In this document: in pieces, positions 48,571-61,500 of the stretch
Position numbering within the stretch: position 1 is the first letter of the stretch
Layout of the letters: every line of letters starts with the position of its first letter
Assembly: GCA_039619475.1 (NCBI GenBank)
Contig: CM077115.1
Coordinates: forward strand, 144,278,274 to 144,342,273
DNA length: 64,000 nucleotides
Reading direction: 5' to 3'
Origin: Icerya purchasi
Taxonomy: Eukaryota > Arthropoda > Insecta > Hemiptera > Monophlebidae
Program-made: the position numbers and the translations under genes
Notes under the pieces: model-generated
Told to the model about the DNA's origin: nothing
Seen by the model: the letters and a program-made list of their open reading frames with translations, nothing else
Databases searched by the model: none

Positions 48571-48699
48571 TTAAATTTCCTCCCCGAACATACATTCCGC
48601 CGGAGCTTACGGGTTTAATTAACCCCTTGAACATACATTCTGCCGGAGCTTACGCGTTTAATTTCCCTCTTGAACATACATTTCGCCGGGGGCTTACAG
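48571..48699. repeat. Three diverged copies of a 43-bp tandem repeat
   Basis: GAACATACATTCCGCCGGAG with CTTACG recurs at 48586, 48629 and 48672, exactly 43 bases apart, with a shared TTTAATT and CTT between. Copies differ by several substitutions. Confidence 0.8.
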
Positions 48700-49725
48700 A
48701 ATTTACGTAAATGACGGATCGCTCGAAAAATCACATTTCGAAACCGCCCGCGGATTCTTTTTCAATTCGAAAATACGAACTCTAATAATAAACTTACGAG
48801 AGACCGCGTTGAAAATCTCGGCGAGCGAGCACTGAGGAGGAGGAGGAGGAGTTTGAGCGCTAATTAAAATCGTTGGCGGCGTTATTAAATATTAATTCTT
48901 TATCATGAAGATTAGTGTGTTCCATATAGAGCAGCTCAGTGTCGATCATTAGCCGTGCTACATTTCTCTGAGAGATGTTGCTCACTGAACCAGCTAATGA
49001 AACTAATTGTTAACCGTTGTTGCGAACGAAGTATGGACAGGTGGCACGGCGTTTAATATGTAGATGGTGCGAAGTGAGTTAGCAGAAGTGGCCGGCGGGG
49101 GTGGGCGGAGAGGGAGAAATTAACGTGAATATTAATTTATTTCTCGTTTTCACACACATAGCACACAAATGAAGACATAAAACAAAACTTATTTTCCACA
49201 GGCGCGCGCGCGCATACACACACACACACACGCACGCACGCGTATAATGCGTGAGCACGAGAGGCACACACAAACATAATCTTTCCCCATCTTCCACGGA
49301 TAGATTCATTTTACACACCAATTGCACACATCTGTGTTCGTTGTATGTTTAATTAATGTTTACGCATTATTATTATTAATCATTGTAACATATTAGTAAT
49401 TTATCGTTTCATAATCGCTTGAACATATCTAAAGGTAATTACGTTTATCGAGGCTACTATACTACTCGACTGGTACCGCTGCTGTCGGTCTCGGTACTAG
49501 TAAGCGTATAGAGAGACACACAGGCAGGCAGGCAAGCGCGTTTATTATAATTAGCAGTCCCTGCAAACGCTCTAATCTGCTCCTGGATCGGACACATACA
49601 TTATTTGCCCAGAGAGAGGCGGTAATTAGTGTCACTAATTGCGCGACGGTAAACATTTTTCAACTATGCTTCGGTGTCCACCTTCAACCCTTTTAATAAT
49701 AACCTGTAAATGTGTACCGCGTACA

Positions 49726-49757
<32 letters not shown>

Positions 49758-51552
49758 GTATGTGTATATCTATTTTCAGAGTCTATAATTTATTTTTATA
49801 ATAATAATTGCGGTAATTGTTTAACATTATTAATTATCACTACCGCTACTGGCCGAGATTAATGATCACCTACGAGCGACCGACACACCAGCAACCCCCT
49901 ATTTTTTCGCAATAGAACACGCGTTGTTCAAAGAAATCATCCCGGTTTTTTCGGATTTTCTTCTTTCACACACACCTACTAATACCACCTGTCGGAACGA
50001 CGATCAAGTCAGACTGCGCATAAATCATTTTAGAATTCAAAAAGAACAAAAAACCAGGTTAACCACCGGTTATCATAGCAGCGTAGTAACCATGTTCCAA
50101 AATTGATTTCGCATCTAGCAGCCGGAACGGTATTTAGCACCGCTACTAATGTTAATGCAGAGAGTTTGTTTTCAGATACAAAGATGATAAAAGTATGTAT
50201 GAGACTGAACCAATTAAATAATTAAATATTTATATAATTCATTGTTTCTATTTAACATTCCCGCGTGACTCTCCCCATCACTAAAATAATATTCCGCTCG
50301 CCTGTAAGCCGGAAGAAATATAATTACGAACGTTTTGAAACTTTTTCCGGTTCCTATTGAAACGTATAATTCGTTTTTTGTAATTTTTGAAACGGTAATC
50401 TATTCGATCGTCGCAAAAAAAAAAAATAATTTCGGAAAAGAAGGTAACGTCCCCCCCCCGTGCGTTTCTGTCACTGCCGGGTGAACTTCAGTCGTCTGTA
50501 ATTCTATTATTTTCTCCTTACTTCGACGATAATCAGTGTAAATCGATTAATTTCACTTTTAATAAATAACTATTCCGAGGAATGCATCCTAGTTTTACAT
50601 AATCCGTTCGACATAATTATTGCATACGATACGCGCGCCATTTTCGAAATCTGTCTGTACTCTGTACAAATAAATAAAAGTGTCTAGAGCGAAATGAAAT
50701 AAAGCATGGCAATTAACGAGAATAAATAAACATCCTACGAATTAAATATTAAATAAAACGCGTTAGAAACGTTCTCAGGAATATCCCCCGATTCTATAGC
50801 ACTAGAAAGGAAACGAAAAAAACACTATTAATAAATAAAAATGCGCAATATACACGATATACATGTATATGAATCCGAACGAGACCTGAACCAAACGCAG
50901 TGTACATCTAAATCCGAAGAAAAATTGCTTTAGGTTCCCTTCAGATTCAGAAACATCATCTTTATTAATATTTTCTGCTTTTTTCCCCCCTTATTCTAAC
51001 TGAAGATGATATACATATATATCCGTGAAAATTTTATATATTTATTTGTATACATTTTAAATGTGTTCCTTAGTTTACCTTATTAACTAAATGAAAGGTC
51101 TTCAGGAGGGTGCGGTTAACTTATTCATTATTACATTTATGTGCATTAACGGTAGTGCGTTTCAATAAACTGCATTTTTTTTGTTGTTCCAGAGTGTATA
51201 TATAAAATATGTTCAAAACGATTTTTTCCGATGGAATTTTTCAAACGACTCTGCTTGCAATTCGACATTTTCGCTCATCTAGATACAGAAACATCTGCCC
51301 TCTCATAAAAGGAAATCACGGCTCGTCTGTTAGCCGATTTGAAAGATACTTCGATGTATGAAAGTCGCTGTGGTGACATAAATTCTCTTGAGAAGTCATA
51401 CGAAACGCGAATTCTTATCCAATGTGTAACTTTCCCCTTACAGCCTCAGAAGAAACGATTTTCCGTTGATATAATCACCTTTTCTTTGTAAACTTCATTT
51501 CGTCATCGTGCCCGAAAAGTTGTGACACATTCTATCTCCTGGAATAATTTGT
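48700..51552. other. Noncoding sequence, partly GC-balanced (48.7-49.9 kb)
   Basis: Includes a GAGGAG run (48836-48851), CA/CG alternation near 49200-49245 and a perfect palindrome AATTAGTG-T-CACTAATT at 49624-49640. The 48.85-49.08 kb stretch is repeat-free with TAAT/ATTA cores. No gene recognised. Confidence 0.4.
49726..49756. repeat. (TA)n microsatellite
   Basis: About 30 bases of uninterrupted TA ending in TACGTATGTG. Confidence 0.95.
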
Positions 51553-51958
51553 GAGTGCAGCATCTAAAGTAGAGATCTCCTTTGCTATGAGTGCAGCATC
51601 TAATGTAGAGATCTCCTTTGCTATGACTGCAGTATCTAAAGTAGAGATCTCCTTTGCTATGAGTGCAGCATCTAATGTAGAGATCTCCTTTGCTATGACT
51701 GCAGTATCTAAAGTAGAGATCTCCTTTGCTATGAGTGCAGCATCTAATGTAGAGATCTCCTTTGCTATGACTGCAGTATCTAAAGTAGAGATCTCCTTTG
51801 CTATGAGTGCAGCATCTAATGTAGAGATCTCCTTTGCTATGACTGCAGTATCTAAAGTAGAGATCTCCTTTGCTATGAGTGCAGCATCTAATGTAGAGAT
51901 CTCCTTTGCTATGACTGCAGTATCTAATGTAGAGATCTCCTTTGCTATGAGTGCAGCA
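51553..51958. repeat. 36-bp minisatellite with 72-bp higher-order structure
   Basis: Eleven 36-bp units and a 10-bp partial. Two variants alternate: GAGTGCAGCATCTAATG and GACTGCAGTATCTAAAG, each followed by TAGAGATCTCCTTTGCTAT. The first and last units are chimeras of the two variants. Both strands are open in several frames (154-173 codons) purely because of the 12-codon period. Confidence 0.95.
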
Positions 51959-53110
51959 CGCGTTTTTAAAATTTTTTTTTTTGTTGTCGCATTTATGCAA
52001 TATCGTAGAGCTTGATAAACACAAAGAGACACAAGAACAAAATGTTGTAATAATTCTTACAAAAACATGTATGTATGTACTACTACTATTTTTCGAAAAA
52101 AGCTTCTGGTCTATCTAATCAAATCACTAATTAGGACGCGGAAATAGAACATTTCGCAAATGCTGAAAAAGTAACAAAGCAATTTTGACTTCCCCGTCTG
52201 TTGTTGTACATGTTACTGTGTCATTGTTTAAACATTATCGCAGAGTCCACTTGAGAACAAACTTCTTTTTCATACGTGTGTTTATTTTATTTATTTACTT
52301 TTTTTTTTTTTGTTTCGTGTTTCAATAGTGTGTCTATAACTGCGGTTGATCTAGTTAAGTGCGCCGATTAATTGCGTGAAAAATGGGAGGCATCAAATAA
52401 TTCACAGGGAAACCCGAAATACGTCACAAGTGGTAGTGCGTCGATGACACAGGCTCGCGGGTCTGACATAGATGGAAGCGAACTGGATTAAAGCGCGCAT
52501 GTAATTCTTAACCGGCAACAGATGTCGTCGTTGTCCGGGCAACGGGAAAGGTTTTTTTATTGGTATTATTTTTTTATTAGTATTTGTTTGTTTTTTTCTT
52601 TATTATTTATTATTTCTCTGATAGCAGCGGCGGCGGCACAGGCTGCCGGTTTTATTATTGTAATTTTTATTTATATCGTTTGGTCGAGCATGTGTATAGA
52701 GTTGTTACACTGGCCGTGCCATCACGGCGATACTCTGTAGCCGACATCAGACACGCACATGACATCCATCCAGCGCGGCGGTATTACGAGGAGATTCCGA
52801 TGCATCGGCTTCGCTGTTGCGCGTTGGGCATTCGGTTTTTTGGTCGATGGTTTTTGAATTAGTTGACGTTTTGACAATGACGTGAGCGTTATCTGTAACG
52901 GGAGGACGAAACTGCTCGCTAGACGCACGCTGGCTCCTCATCAGCCACGCTTCGTTGCTTGCGCGTAACAAACAAACAACGAAATTCCTCCTGCTCCACG
53001 ACGTCGACAACAACGAAGACACAGGCACCCACACAGATGGATAAACATCAACAAACAACAAACCGCAAAAACAACGACGAAAATTACAAAAAGAAAATAA
53101 CGAAATAACC

Positions 53111-53141
<31 letters not shown>

Positions 53142-54047
53142 AAGAGAAAAAGTAAATAAACAAAAAAGCATTTTTGCTGACACAATATACAATGGAGCGA
53201 ACCGCAATTTTGATGGTTGGAGGCCATCGAGCCGGAGCAACATCGTATGTCTCTTCTCTAAAAATATTACGTTATCGTGTGGGAAAAATGTTCCAAATCG
53301 GTGATTTCCATTTCATTTTTGAACTAGATAAAACGCGGGCCCGACCGACGTTCGAACCCCTCGACCGAAAATGAATACAGCAATTTATAGATTAAAATAT
53401 TGAAATATTTAAAAATAAACCCGCTTCAAGTTGCGTTTAAAATTCGTTGGTTTTTTTAAATAATAATTTTATGAAATATTGTGTAATCGGGTGATGTAAC
53501 TTTAAAACAATGATGAATATCGCTTTGGCGTCTCGCGTTACTTTATTAGATATGGATTTTTATTTCATTTATTCGCGAATTAATGCTTTTCCGTTTTGTT
53601 TTTTTTTTTTTTTGCGCTCGTATATTTGTATTTAATGGCATTTATATGAAATTAATAACAATAATGCTTTTAAATTATATCTAGTAACGATATTTATGTA
53701 AATTATACACAAAACGTAATATTTGGCGCAAGAAGGCAAAAACATATGGCTGCAGTGCCTCCTCCGGAAGAAACTCACTTTCGTCTTACACGCGTTAAGG
53801 ATCTTTTTTTTTTTTTTTTTTTTTTTTGTTCATTTAAAATAAGGGCCTAATGCTCATCGGGTTATCAGACAATTTATCTGGACAATATTTTTAAAGAAAA
53901 TCGGCAAAACTCGAAAAAAACAAAAAAGAAAACAGATTAAAGTACGAATAGATATTTTTTTCAATAGTAGTTAATCTTTCACCTGCTATGTCGTAAATAA
54001 TTTGCAATAGTCGTATACCAGTTTCATGAACAGATGCATTTATCGGC

Positions 54048-54086
<39 letters not shown>

Positions 54087-57000
54087 ATTCCGACTGATGA
54101 GATAGATTAGTAAAACGGAAAATGTGCTATTTTAAATGTACGTGCGAAAGCACACAAGCACACACACCACCACCAAACGCATAATTAGTTACACGGAGAA
54201 CGTTACTAGTTCCAGTTACCCTACGGCATCTGCAATTTCAATTTATTCGAAAGATCTCCCCCTTCTCGTGGAGAAGAAAGAAATAAGCTTCACGATTCAT
54301 ACGTCACGATTTTTTTTTTGTTTTTTTTTGTGTTTTTTTTTTACTTTTATTTACTCCATAAATAAAGTTTATTGGCTCTAAGAATGTCAGAGAGAACATA
54401 CAATTTGAATATTATGAATACAGATACATCGTACGATTAGGAGCGCCCCTTTTCCCACTTCTTGGGCCAGTGTCCATTCAGGCGAACTCATTCAAAAAAA
54501 AAAAGAAAAAAATATAGTATGGCTTTCAGAGTTGCAGTTTATCATCAAAAATCATTGCAAAAATTATAATTCGTCGCACCGGGATTATTTTAAATTCGAT
54601 TATAAAGCGTTTTCTAAAGTATTTCTTATTTATTAAATACGATGTTGTTGTTGTTGTTGTTGTTGTTGTTCCGAATTACATAAACGCTATATTACAATTA
54701 TTACTGTTGGAATATTATTACCATATAATATAATCGCGTTTGAACTTGTATTTTAAAGCCATTTTTATAAAATAGCCTAGGCGTTTGCAGACAGTAAAAA
54801 TCTTTTTTCGCTATTTTTCATTTTTATTTTCATCCATTTCATTATGATTTGTGTCTTTTTTTTTTTACGCGTTCAATTACGAGAATGGGATGTGATTTGA
54901 TACCATTGCTGGTCATACACACGCATATTATACGTGTTTAACGCAGCGCACTTCTTTGATTATTGAAAGAAGAAATCGTTTTTTCATGTAGTTTTTTCCC
55001 CGTTTATTGTGTACTTTTTAAATATGCGCTACGTGTTAAGCCAGGCGCGCCCAGGGTAGAGAAAAAAAAAACAAAAAAAACCCAGCCATTAATTGATTTT
55101 ATAACTCACACAGTGACGACGGCACAGTTGGTGTATATTTGCAAAAAGAACCTTCCTCCGCGTTAAAAAGCTTAATCAGCAGCCTATAGAGTACATTAGC
55201 AAGTATGGCACTGACCGCACAACGAACGAAAATAGACGCCAAGTAAAAATTTATTGATTATACGTCTAATTTGATTATTATCATGATTAATCTACATTTT
55301 TTAAATATTTTTATTTTTTCGGAATATATTATTTACTTTTTGAAATAATGTTCGTAATTAGAATACAAAAAAGCACAACACTCATATTTATAATACGAAT
55401 TGATCGCTTTTCTTATTTTTCCGGTACATTTGAACGTTACACCTCTGGCAAGAGTTGTGGAAATTTCATATTTCTGTTTCGTACATTTCTAAAGGATTCT
55501 TTTTTTTTTTTTTTCCTCTTAAGATTTTCGGAGAAACAGTTTTTTTACACATTGCACGCTGATAATTTAGTCGAAAAGAAATTGGCTGCGATGATTTTTA
55601 AATTCTAGCCCCCTACCGTGATATGGTCAGAAAGAGGGATACAGTCTCCGTTTGCAAATTCGTTATCGTACTACCGGGTTAAATGAAATGGAATAAATTT
55701 CGATTATTCAATTTTAAACTTTGAATAGCTTCAGATTTTGGACAAAATCAAAAGTTCATTAACGAAAAATTAAAAGAATCGATGTAATGAAAGGGCGCAT
55801 CCTTATTTCACCATTTTTCCTCCACGAGAGACAGACCGTCGCTCGTTTGGTTGTGTCTGTGTGTGATGGACAGAGCAAAACCAGTTAGGCGATCTAAGCA
55901 GATACAACACATAAAGTGTGTGTTTACCTCGGGAATAATGGAAAATTAGATAAAATCCATCGCAACAACACATTCGTTCTCCGGTAATAACGTGTCGCCC
56001 GAACTGTGCACCCTCATCACGTATCAGCGCAAACAGATCTCTTACGCACCTCCACGTCGCGTCACATCGGCCGACACACAGAGATCATAACTTAAGCGTA
56101 TCTGTCGGATACACTGTGCCCGCCGGCATATAAATCTGTCAGCCGGACTTTGGAGATTATTATGAGTGGCGGCGACATTGCTGCGGGGGGAGTTCTTCTC
56201 TCGCGTTCCCTGCAGCGATAATTAAAAGCAGACGAAAGAAAAACAAAACACACGCGGAAACCGCCCTACACGAAGAAGCTATCGAAGAAATCGCCTGCTT
56301 CTACCAGCGGCGCAATAGCGGCAAAAAAACAAAACATAAACCGAAAAAAGAAAAAAAAAAAAAAAGGCGCGCACACCAACCAGCAACCGATAGGCGACAT
56401 TACGGACAGAAACGTTTAGCGGCGAAGGAGATGCTTATCAGTCGGAAGGCTGGTTCTGTGGCGCGATGGACGGCCGCCGCTGCCGCTGCCACATATTATC
56501 GGGGCGCGCACACGGTAGCTGGCCGAGGCTCAGCCGAGCAGAAGAGCAAAATGGAGGAAGTCGCGGAACAAATGCAATTGGTGCTCTGCACAAGGACCGG
56601 GTTGGAAACGGACCTTCAATGTTGGTGGCCGCGCTGTGCAGGAGTTTGTATTTATCATCGTGACTTGTTGCGCAAAACTCACATAGTCGATAGTCTCTCT
56701 GCTCCATGCTCCGTCTGCTCCGCGAATAGCTCCGCGTTGTTGGCGAATATTATCGTCGTCGACGCGCACAAGACTACTCTGATGAGCGGCACACGGCGTT
56801 GGAATGCACGATAAATCTCACGCGAGTGAACTTCGTAGCGTGTGCTCGGACCGACCGAACCACCGTCCCGGATTTGTAAGGTGATTTATTGGAATTCAAC
56901 TCTCGGCGAAGGCTTCGCAGATAAAAGATTATAACTAATAACAGTAGTCGCCCTGCTACCGCTGCTGCTGCTAGTCCTATCCTTATTATTATTGTTATTA

Positions 57001-57468
57001 TTATTATTATTATTATTAGTAATCCACTTACAGCTTCCAAGTTGCGAGTTCCTCTCTTCCTAGGACTGCTTGGAAGTTACGAAAACTTCACCTCGGTATT
57101 TCCCGCTTTTTTTTCTTCACATTACTCATTACTCGTGGAATTCGGCCGACGTTAGCAGCTCCCGCCGGCCTCGGAGGAACAGATTTTATCGAAAAAGGGA
57201 TGATATAATATTCGGCCGAGAGCAGCGTCCGTTGGTGGCCGAATGCGAAGAACTAGCCGCCTTACTGCGAACTATCGTGACACGCATGGGTGGTAACACT
57301 TCAATTAGACAATAGGACACACGGAGGCTCGCCTTCCTATAACGGGAATGTAAAAAGACACACAGAAATCGTTTATGCGAGAAAGTTGTTATTTTCGTCT
57401 TCAAAAACCTAGCGCGGACTCACAGAGAATACAGATAAATTAATCGCAGGTTCGTAAAGAATATAATT
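51959..57468. other. Presumed apterous intron, exon-proximal part
   Basis: No further LIM or homeodomain exon was seen by eye. Contains an (AG)n tract at 53113-53136, TTA and TTG tracts, and from about 56.0 kb a GC/CpG-rich block that runs into the exon. Frames of 80-138 codons on both strands lack family motifs. Confidence 0.5.
54643..54670. repeat. (TTG)n microsatellite
   Basis: Nine TTG units. A (TTA)n tract of about 32 bases lies nearby at 54052-54083. Confidence 0.95.
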
Positions 57469-57475
57469 GCTTACT
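57469..57475 (-). other. Splice donor closing the apterous LIM1 exon
   Basis: On the minus strand the exon reads ...CAAAA then GTAAGC, a good GT donor with GT at 57474-57473. Reading on without splicing gives an immediate stop (AAG TAA), just after the last LIM1 zinc ligand. This places a phase-2 intron directly after LIM1. The split codon starts AA, so the next exon should complete a Lys or Asn. Confidence 0.8.
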
Positions 57476-58487
57476 TTTGGTAATCCTTGCGACAGTAGAT
57501 GTTTCCGTCCCTGGCGAAACAGGTAACCTCGTCGTCCAATGTCCTGCCGCATTGGCAGCACTGCAGGCAAGAAACGTGCCATTGCCGATCGACGGCGTAC
57601 AAGTAAAATCGGTCGGCGATGCGAGCTCCACAGCCAGCGCATATTTTCAGCGAGTCTTCTTCACCGGGCGATGTCGGCTCCGAAACGTTCCGATGGTTTT
57701 CCCGCTTGATGTTGCGCAATAGCGCCGGCGGGCCCGGATAGTCGATCGGCGAGCGCTGATGATGATAGTCGTACAGATGAGAGGACGGATGCAAGCCGAT
57801 GGCGGGCGGTGGCGGAGCGATCGAGTACGGAGCGGCGGTACCGGTCGAGCTGGCGCCAGTCGGAGTTAGCGGTAGCGGACTCGGCGACGGGCTGTAGCCG
57901 GACCGGCAGTCTTCGGTTTTGCATACGACCGGAGATGAACCGTCGTCGTACGGCGATGAGTCGGCACCGACCGTCACCGCTGAGGCCGCCGATGCGGCCG
58001 ATGTCGTCTTGTTGTACGATTGGTGCTGCAAGTGACGTTGCTGATTACCGACCGCAGCTGCGGCTACCGCTGCGGCCGCGCAGTCTTGACAATCGGACGG
58101 AGCCGGTATCTTGGACGAGTAGGACGACGTCTGCACGTGCTGAATCACCGGAGACGGTTCGTACTCCTCTTTGAACGAGCCGCCGCAGCACATGGTCGCG
58201 ATCGGAGGCGGTCCGACTCCGATCGAAGTCAGTCTGCCGTTTGCCGCGCCGCCGGTGATCGAGCTAACCGGCGTGCTGCAACCGCTGCTGCTGTTGCTGC
58301 CGGGTACGCTTCTGCACGAATGAGCACCGCTGCTCCCGCCGTTCGAAGACAAACTGCTCATTGACAACGACTCCTGGCAAGACGAAGTGGTAGTTGGCAA
58401 ATTCGGACTCAAATCCCTGGACGGATCATACGGCGTTACTAACATGTGATGATGTCTGTCTTGATGCTGTTGCTTTCGCGTTAACAT
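57475..58487 (-). CDS. ap: Apterous (Lhx2/9-class) LIM-homeodomain protein, exon with N-terminus and LIM1
   Basis: Partial gene. The exon encodes 337 codons plus two bases. Residues 1-280 are low-complexity: Ser-rich (about 35-75), an Ala run with AAAAVAAAAVG (about 138-148) and Pro/Ser stretches, with FKEE and IKRE matching the psi-K-x-E sumoylation pattern. Residues 283-335 form a complete LIM domain: C283-x2-C286-x17-H304-x2-C307-x2-C310-x2-C313-x18-C332-x2-D335. The strings DRFYLYAVDRQWHVSC and CFARDGNIYC are characteristic of the Apterous/Lhx2/9 family, not of Awh/Lhx6-8 or Lim1. In that family, LIM1-LIM2-homeodomain proteins are nuclear factors binding TAAT sites with the cofactor Chip/Ldb, and they act in dorsal wing identity and neurons. 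LIM2 and homeodomain are missing because the exon ends at a donor after LIM1. The start is uncertain. The ATG at 58487 has an in-frame TAA about 36 bases upstream, inside a TAA microsatellite, but the known Apterous start (MGVC-like) is absent, so an acceptor just after the ATG (AG at about 58455-58470) is equally likely. Codons are GC-rich, unlike the AT-rich surroundings. Confidence 0.85.
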
Positions 58488-58517
58488 AAAACAAAATTTA
58501 TCTTTAAGTCGTCGTTT

Positions 58518-58559
<42 letters not shown>

Positions 58560-58590
58560 GTATTATTATTATTACTATTATTATTATTAA
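58518..58590. repeat. (TTA)n microsatellite just 5' of the apterous exon
   Basis: About 70 bases of TTA with CGT and ACT interruptions, ending about 30 bases upstream of the exon's ATG on the minus strand. There it reads TAA repeats and supplies in-frame stops. Confidence 0.95.
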
Positions 58591-61500
58591 TCACTACTAT
58601 TATATTTATATATATTACGCAACGTTCGTCTCTCTTTTCGTAGCCTAAATGTGTTCTCTGTCTCACTGTACGCATCGATCATCGTCAGGCATTATATGCG
58701 CTTTAGAGAAAACGATGTTTTTTTTATGCGATAAGATAAAGAGACGTTGTAAAATTGGGAAAAGGTAAAAAGTTAGCATTATGCGAATGGCAGAAGAAAT
58801 TTTTAACGCTATAGATAGAAAGATTATAAACGCACCGAAAACGAAAATTGTTCAATTCTTTTCCTGTTTTTGAAGTTCTCGTCGATAACCGAAGCATTTA
58901 TAGAATCGAAAACGGGTATAATATACAACATACGTAGGGGGATTAATTATGGACAATAAAGAACTGCACATTCAGTCGGAAATTGGTATTCAAATCTGAA
59001 ATATAACAGATTGAGTCGTAATTAAAACAAAAATATGAGTACAATTAAGGAATAAATGGAGAAATTAAACCCGAGAAGGGTTAGGAAGATTCTCGACAGA
59101 TACCGCAGTCAAAGTTTATATGCATATTCCAGAACATGACTAAAAATATAAAAGAATGATGAGAAACGGTCATACATGCGGAAAAACACGATCAAAATCA
59201 AAAGATTTAAAATGCCCCGAGCTTTTTATAATGAAAAAACGGAATATAAAAACGGTTGCGAGATAATTTTCCATTGTTTAATTTAAAAAAAGGCACGACC
59301 TTTTAAAGCCCATAAAGACCCTTCCGGTTTGGACGTAATAAAAAATTAAAACATTTTTGATCAATAACAAAACTCGGTAAACTTCATAACCAGTTTATAA
59401 TAAAAAAAATCCCACGTTGTCGTCAAACTCAGTAAAACCTATCGCGAGACATTATTCTCACAGATCGACTACTAATAAAAACGTTCAGGGCAAATTCGTA
59501 AATACATCTTCTTAACATGATGGCAACAATATGAAAAAAAGAAAATTTATTATTTCTCCAAAATCCAACGAGTCTTTTTAGACACGGTCTCGTTTATTTT
59601 ACAATTTTTTCTTTAGCGTTATACTTGAATTTTTTTCTTGCTAAAAATCAACTTTTTTTTCACATTATTCTCTCTATATTTTATGCTTAAAAAAGAAATC
59701 GATTTCTTTATACCGAACTGCATTTCCACGGTAAAAACAACAAAAGCTACATTTCCATGGCAATTTGGCAAATTGATCGTAAATATCTTAGGTTAAAATC
59801 GCCTTTGTTACACTAATAAACAAAATAATAATAAGAAAATTATCCAAAGCGAGCGTATTTTTTCACGTTTTTTGATGATTTCATCATGGCACCTAAGAGT
59901 TGAGTATAGAGTACTCTTTCTAATGGAATCAGTGTATGATAATATGAGTTATGCGTGAATAAACATTTAAACAAAAAAAAAACATACGCGACGAATCTTC
60001 TTTTTGGAAGTCTACTAGTAAAGAAACGGTTAAATTACACGCAAAAAAACAAAAAAAAAAAAAAAAAAAAAACATATTTTTTCTCACTTTTAGATTGATC
60101 GCTTCCATAATAAAGGAAAATAATGCGAAGGAGTCTCCCAAAGCTAAAAACGTTTTCGGCGCCTTAATTTAGGGGGAAAAAATTGCACTTACATATAATA
60201 TACGTGTACTTTGATTTGTAACAATTATAAATATTGCAATATAACGCGATAAAAAAAAAAAACAAAAAAAACAAAAAACAAGCGTCTATTGTCGATTAGA
60301 AATGCAAAAACCTACTGGGGTCTGTCTCCGGAAGTAGTTGAACAATCACGAAAATTAAAATCCTACGCAATAATAAATGTTCATTGCACGATTGAAAATA
60401 ACAAAAAATGTTCGAACACCTCTGAAATCCCGAACTTTTAAAAATTTAACTGTAGTAGCCCGCTGTGTTATTTGGACTGATTCTAAAAATTCCCAGCACT
60501 CATCGGGACTTCTTCTTACATAGAAAGCTCTGTTTATGTTGCGCACACAGAATTGCTAAATCAAGTTATAAAGCGAACGGTGAGACTGTGTGGCATTGAG
60601 CATTTGAAATCACGTTAATGTTAGCGCATTGTGAAAAGTGTCTTAATTTTACAACGCCAAACGAACGAACACACCTTGCCCCATGGTCACTCGTTTTACT
60701 TTCTTTTTTTTTATTCAGCGGCTTAGATTAATACCTGAACCGACTAAAAAAAAAAAAAAAAAAAAAGGGTCAAAATCCCGACGACTAGAGGAATAAATGA
60801 CAAAACCTCGCTAAAACCAAAGGAAACCCATCGGCACACCAGCTAAAGCTTACCATTTGACTAGAACACAAGAGCGGCGGCAACAGTATTCGCCAAAAAG
60901 AGATTAGGCCTTGAAAGCTTTCAATCGAATGATAATTCGGGCGAAGACCGCGCTTGTTACCATCACCGGACCAAGATATTTTCTCTAGCGAAAAGTGGAA
61001 ACAATAATTCTCTTCGCAGACACCAATGTCTAGAAGAGTACTTTACCAAGCTACCAAGGACGACGTAGCAGTCGGTGGTGCTCGTTCGAATCGGTACCTC
61101 TCCGCCGAGTCGGTCCGTTGCTCGCGGCTGGCCCAAGCCCCCCCCCTCACCGCTATTCGTTGGCTAGGTGTCCAAAATAACGAATAATTTATTATCGCCT
61201 GCATGCAGGCGCGAGCATTCGATTAAACCGATTTACAATTTTTCGCATTTTTCCCGGTGTTTTAATTTCCAACTTCTTGTCCGGCTTCTGAGTACACGTT
61301 TGCGTGCGTGTAATCGCGTACACGACATATTAATCCGGTCCAACCGTACTGCACCACACAACTACTACACTCGGTCAACTCGCCTGATATTTCCACGCAC
61401 ACGCATTACCGCTGTACGCACACACGCACACACACACGTTTTCGTCTTGGTCAAGTCCGCGTGCAACGTGGAGGACCGAAGAATTTGAAGTAGCCAGCGA

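Noticed and set aside
51503..52032. Overlapping frames of 154-173 codons on both strands as genes
   Set aside because: They are produced by the 36-bp minisatellite, whose period is a multiple of three. The same repeat is open in several frames at once and has no protein signature.
56431..56814. 127-codon plus-strand frame in the GC-rich block
   Set aside because: Three other long frames overlap it on both strands, and composition alone explains it.
57809..58364. Plus-strand frames of 114-121 codons opposite apterous
   Set aside because: Antisense shadows of the GC-rich coding exon, Arg-rich with no family motif.
58481..58675. Asn-rich 64-codon frame next to the apterous exon
   Set aside because: Translation of the (TTA)n tract; overlaps the exon start in another frame.
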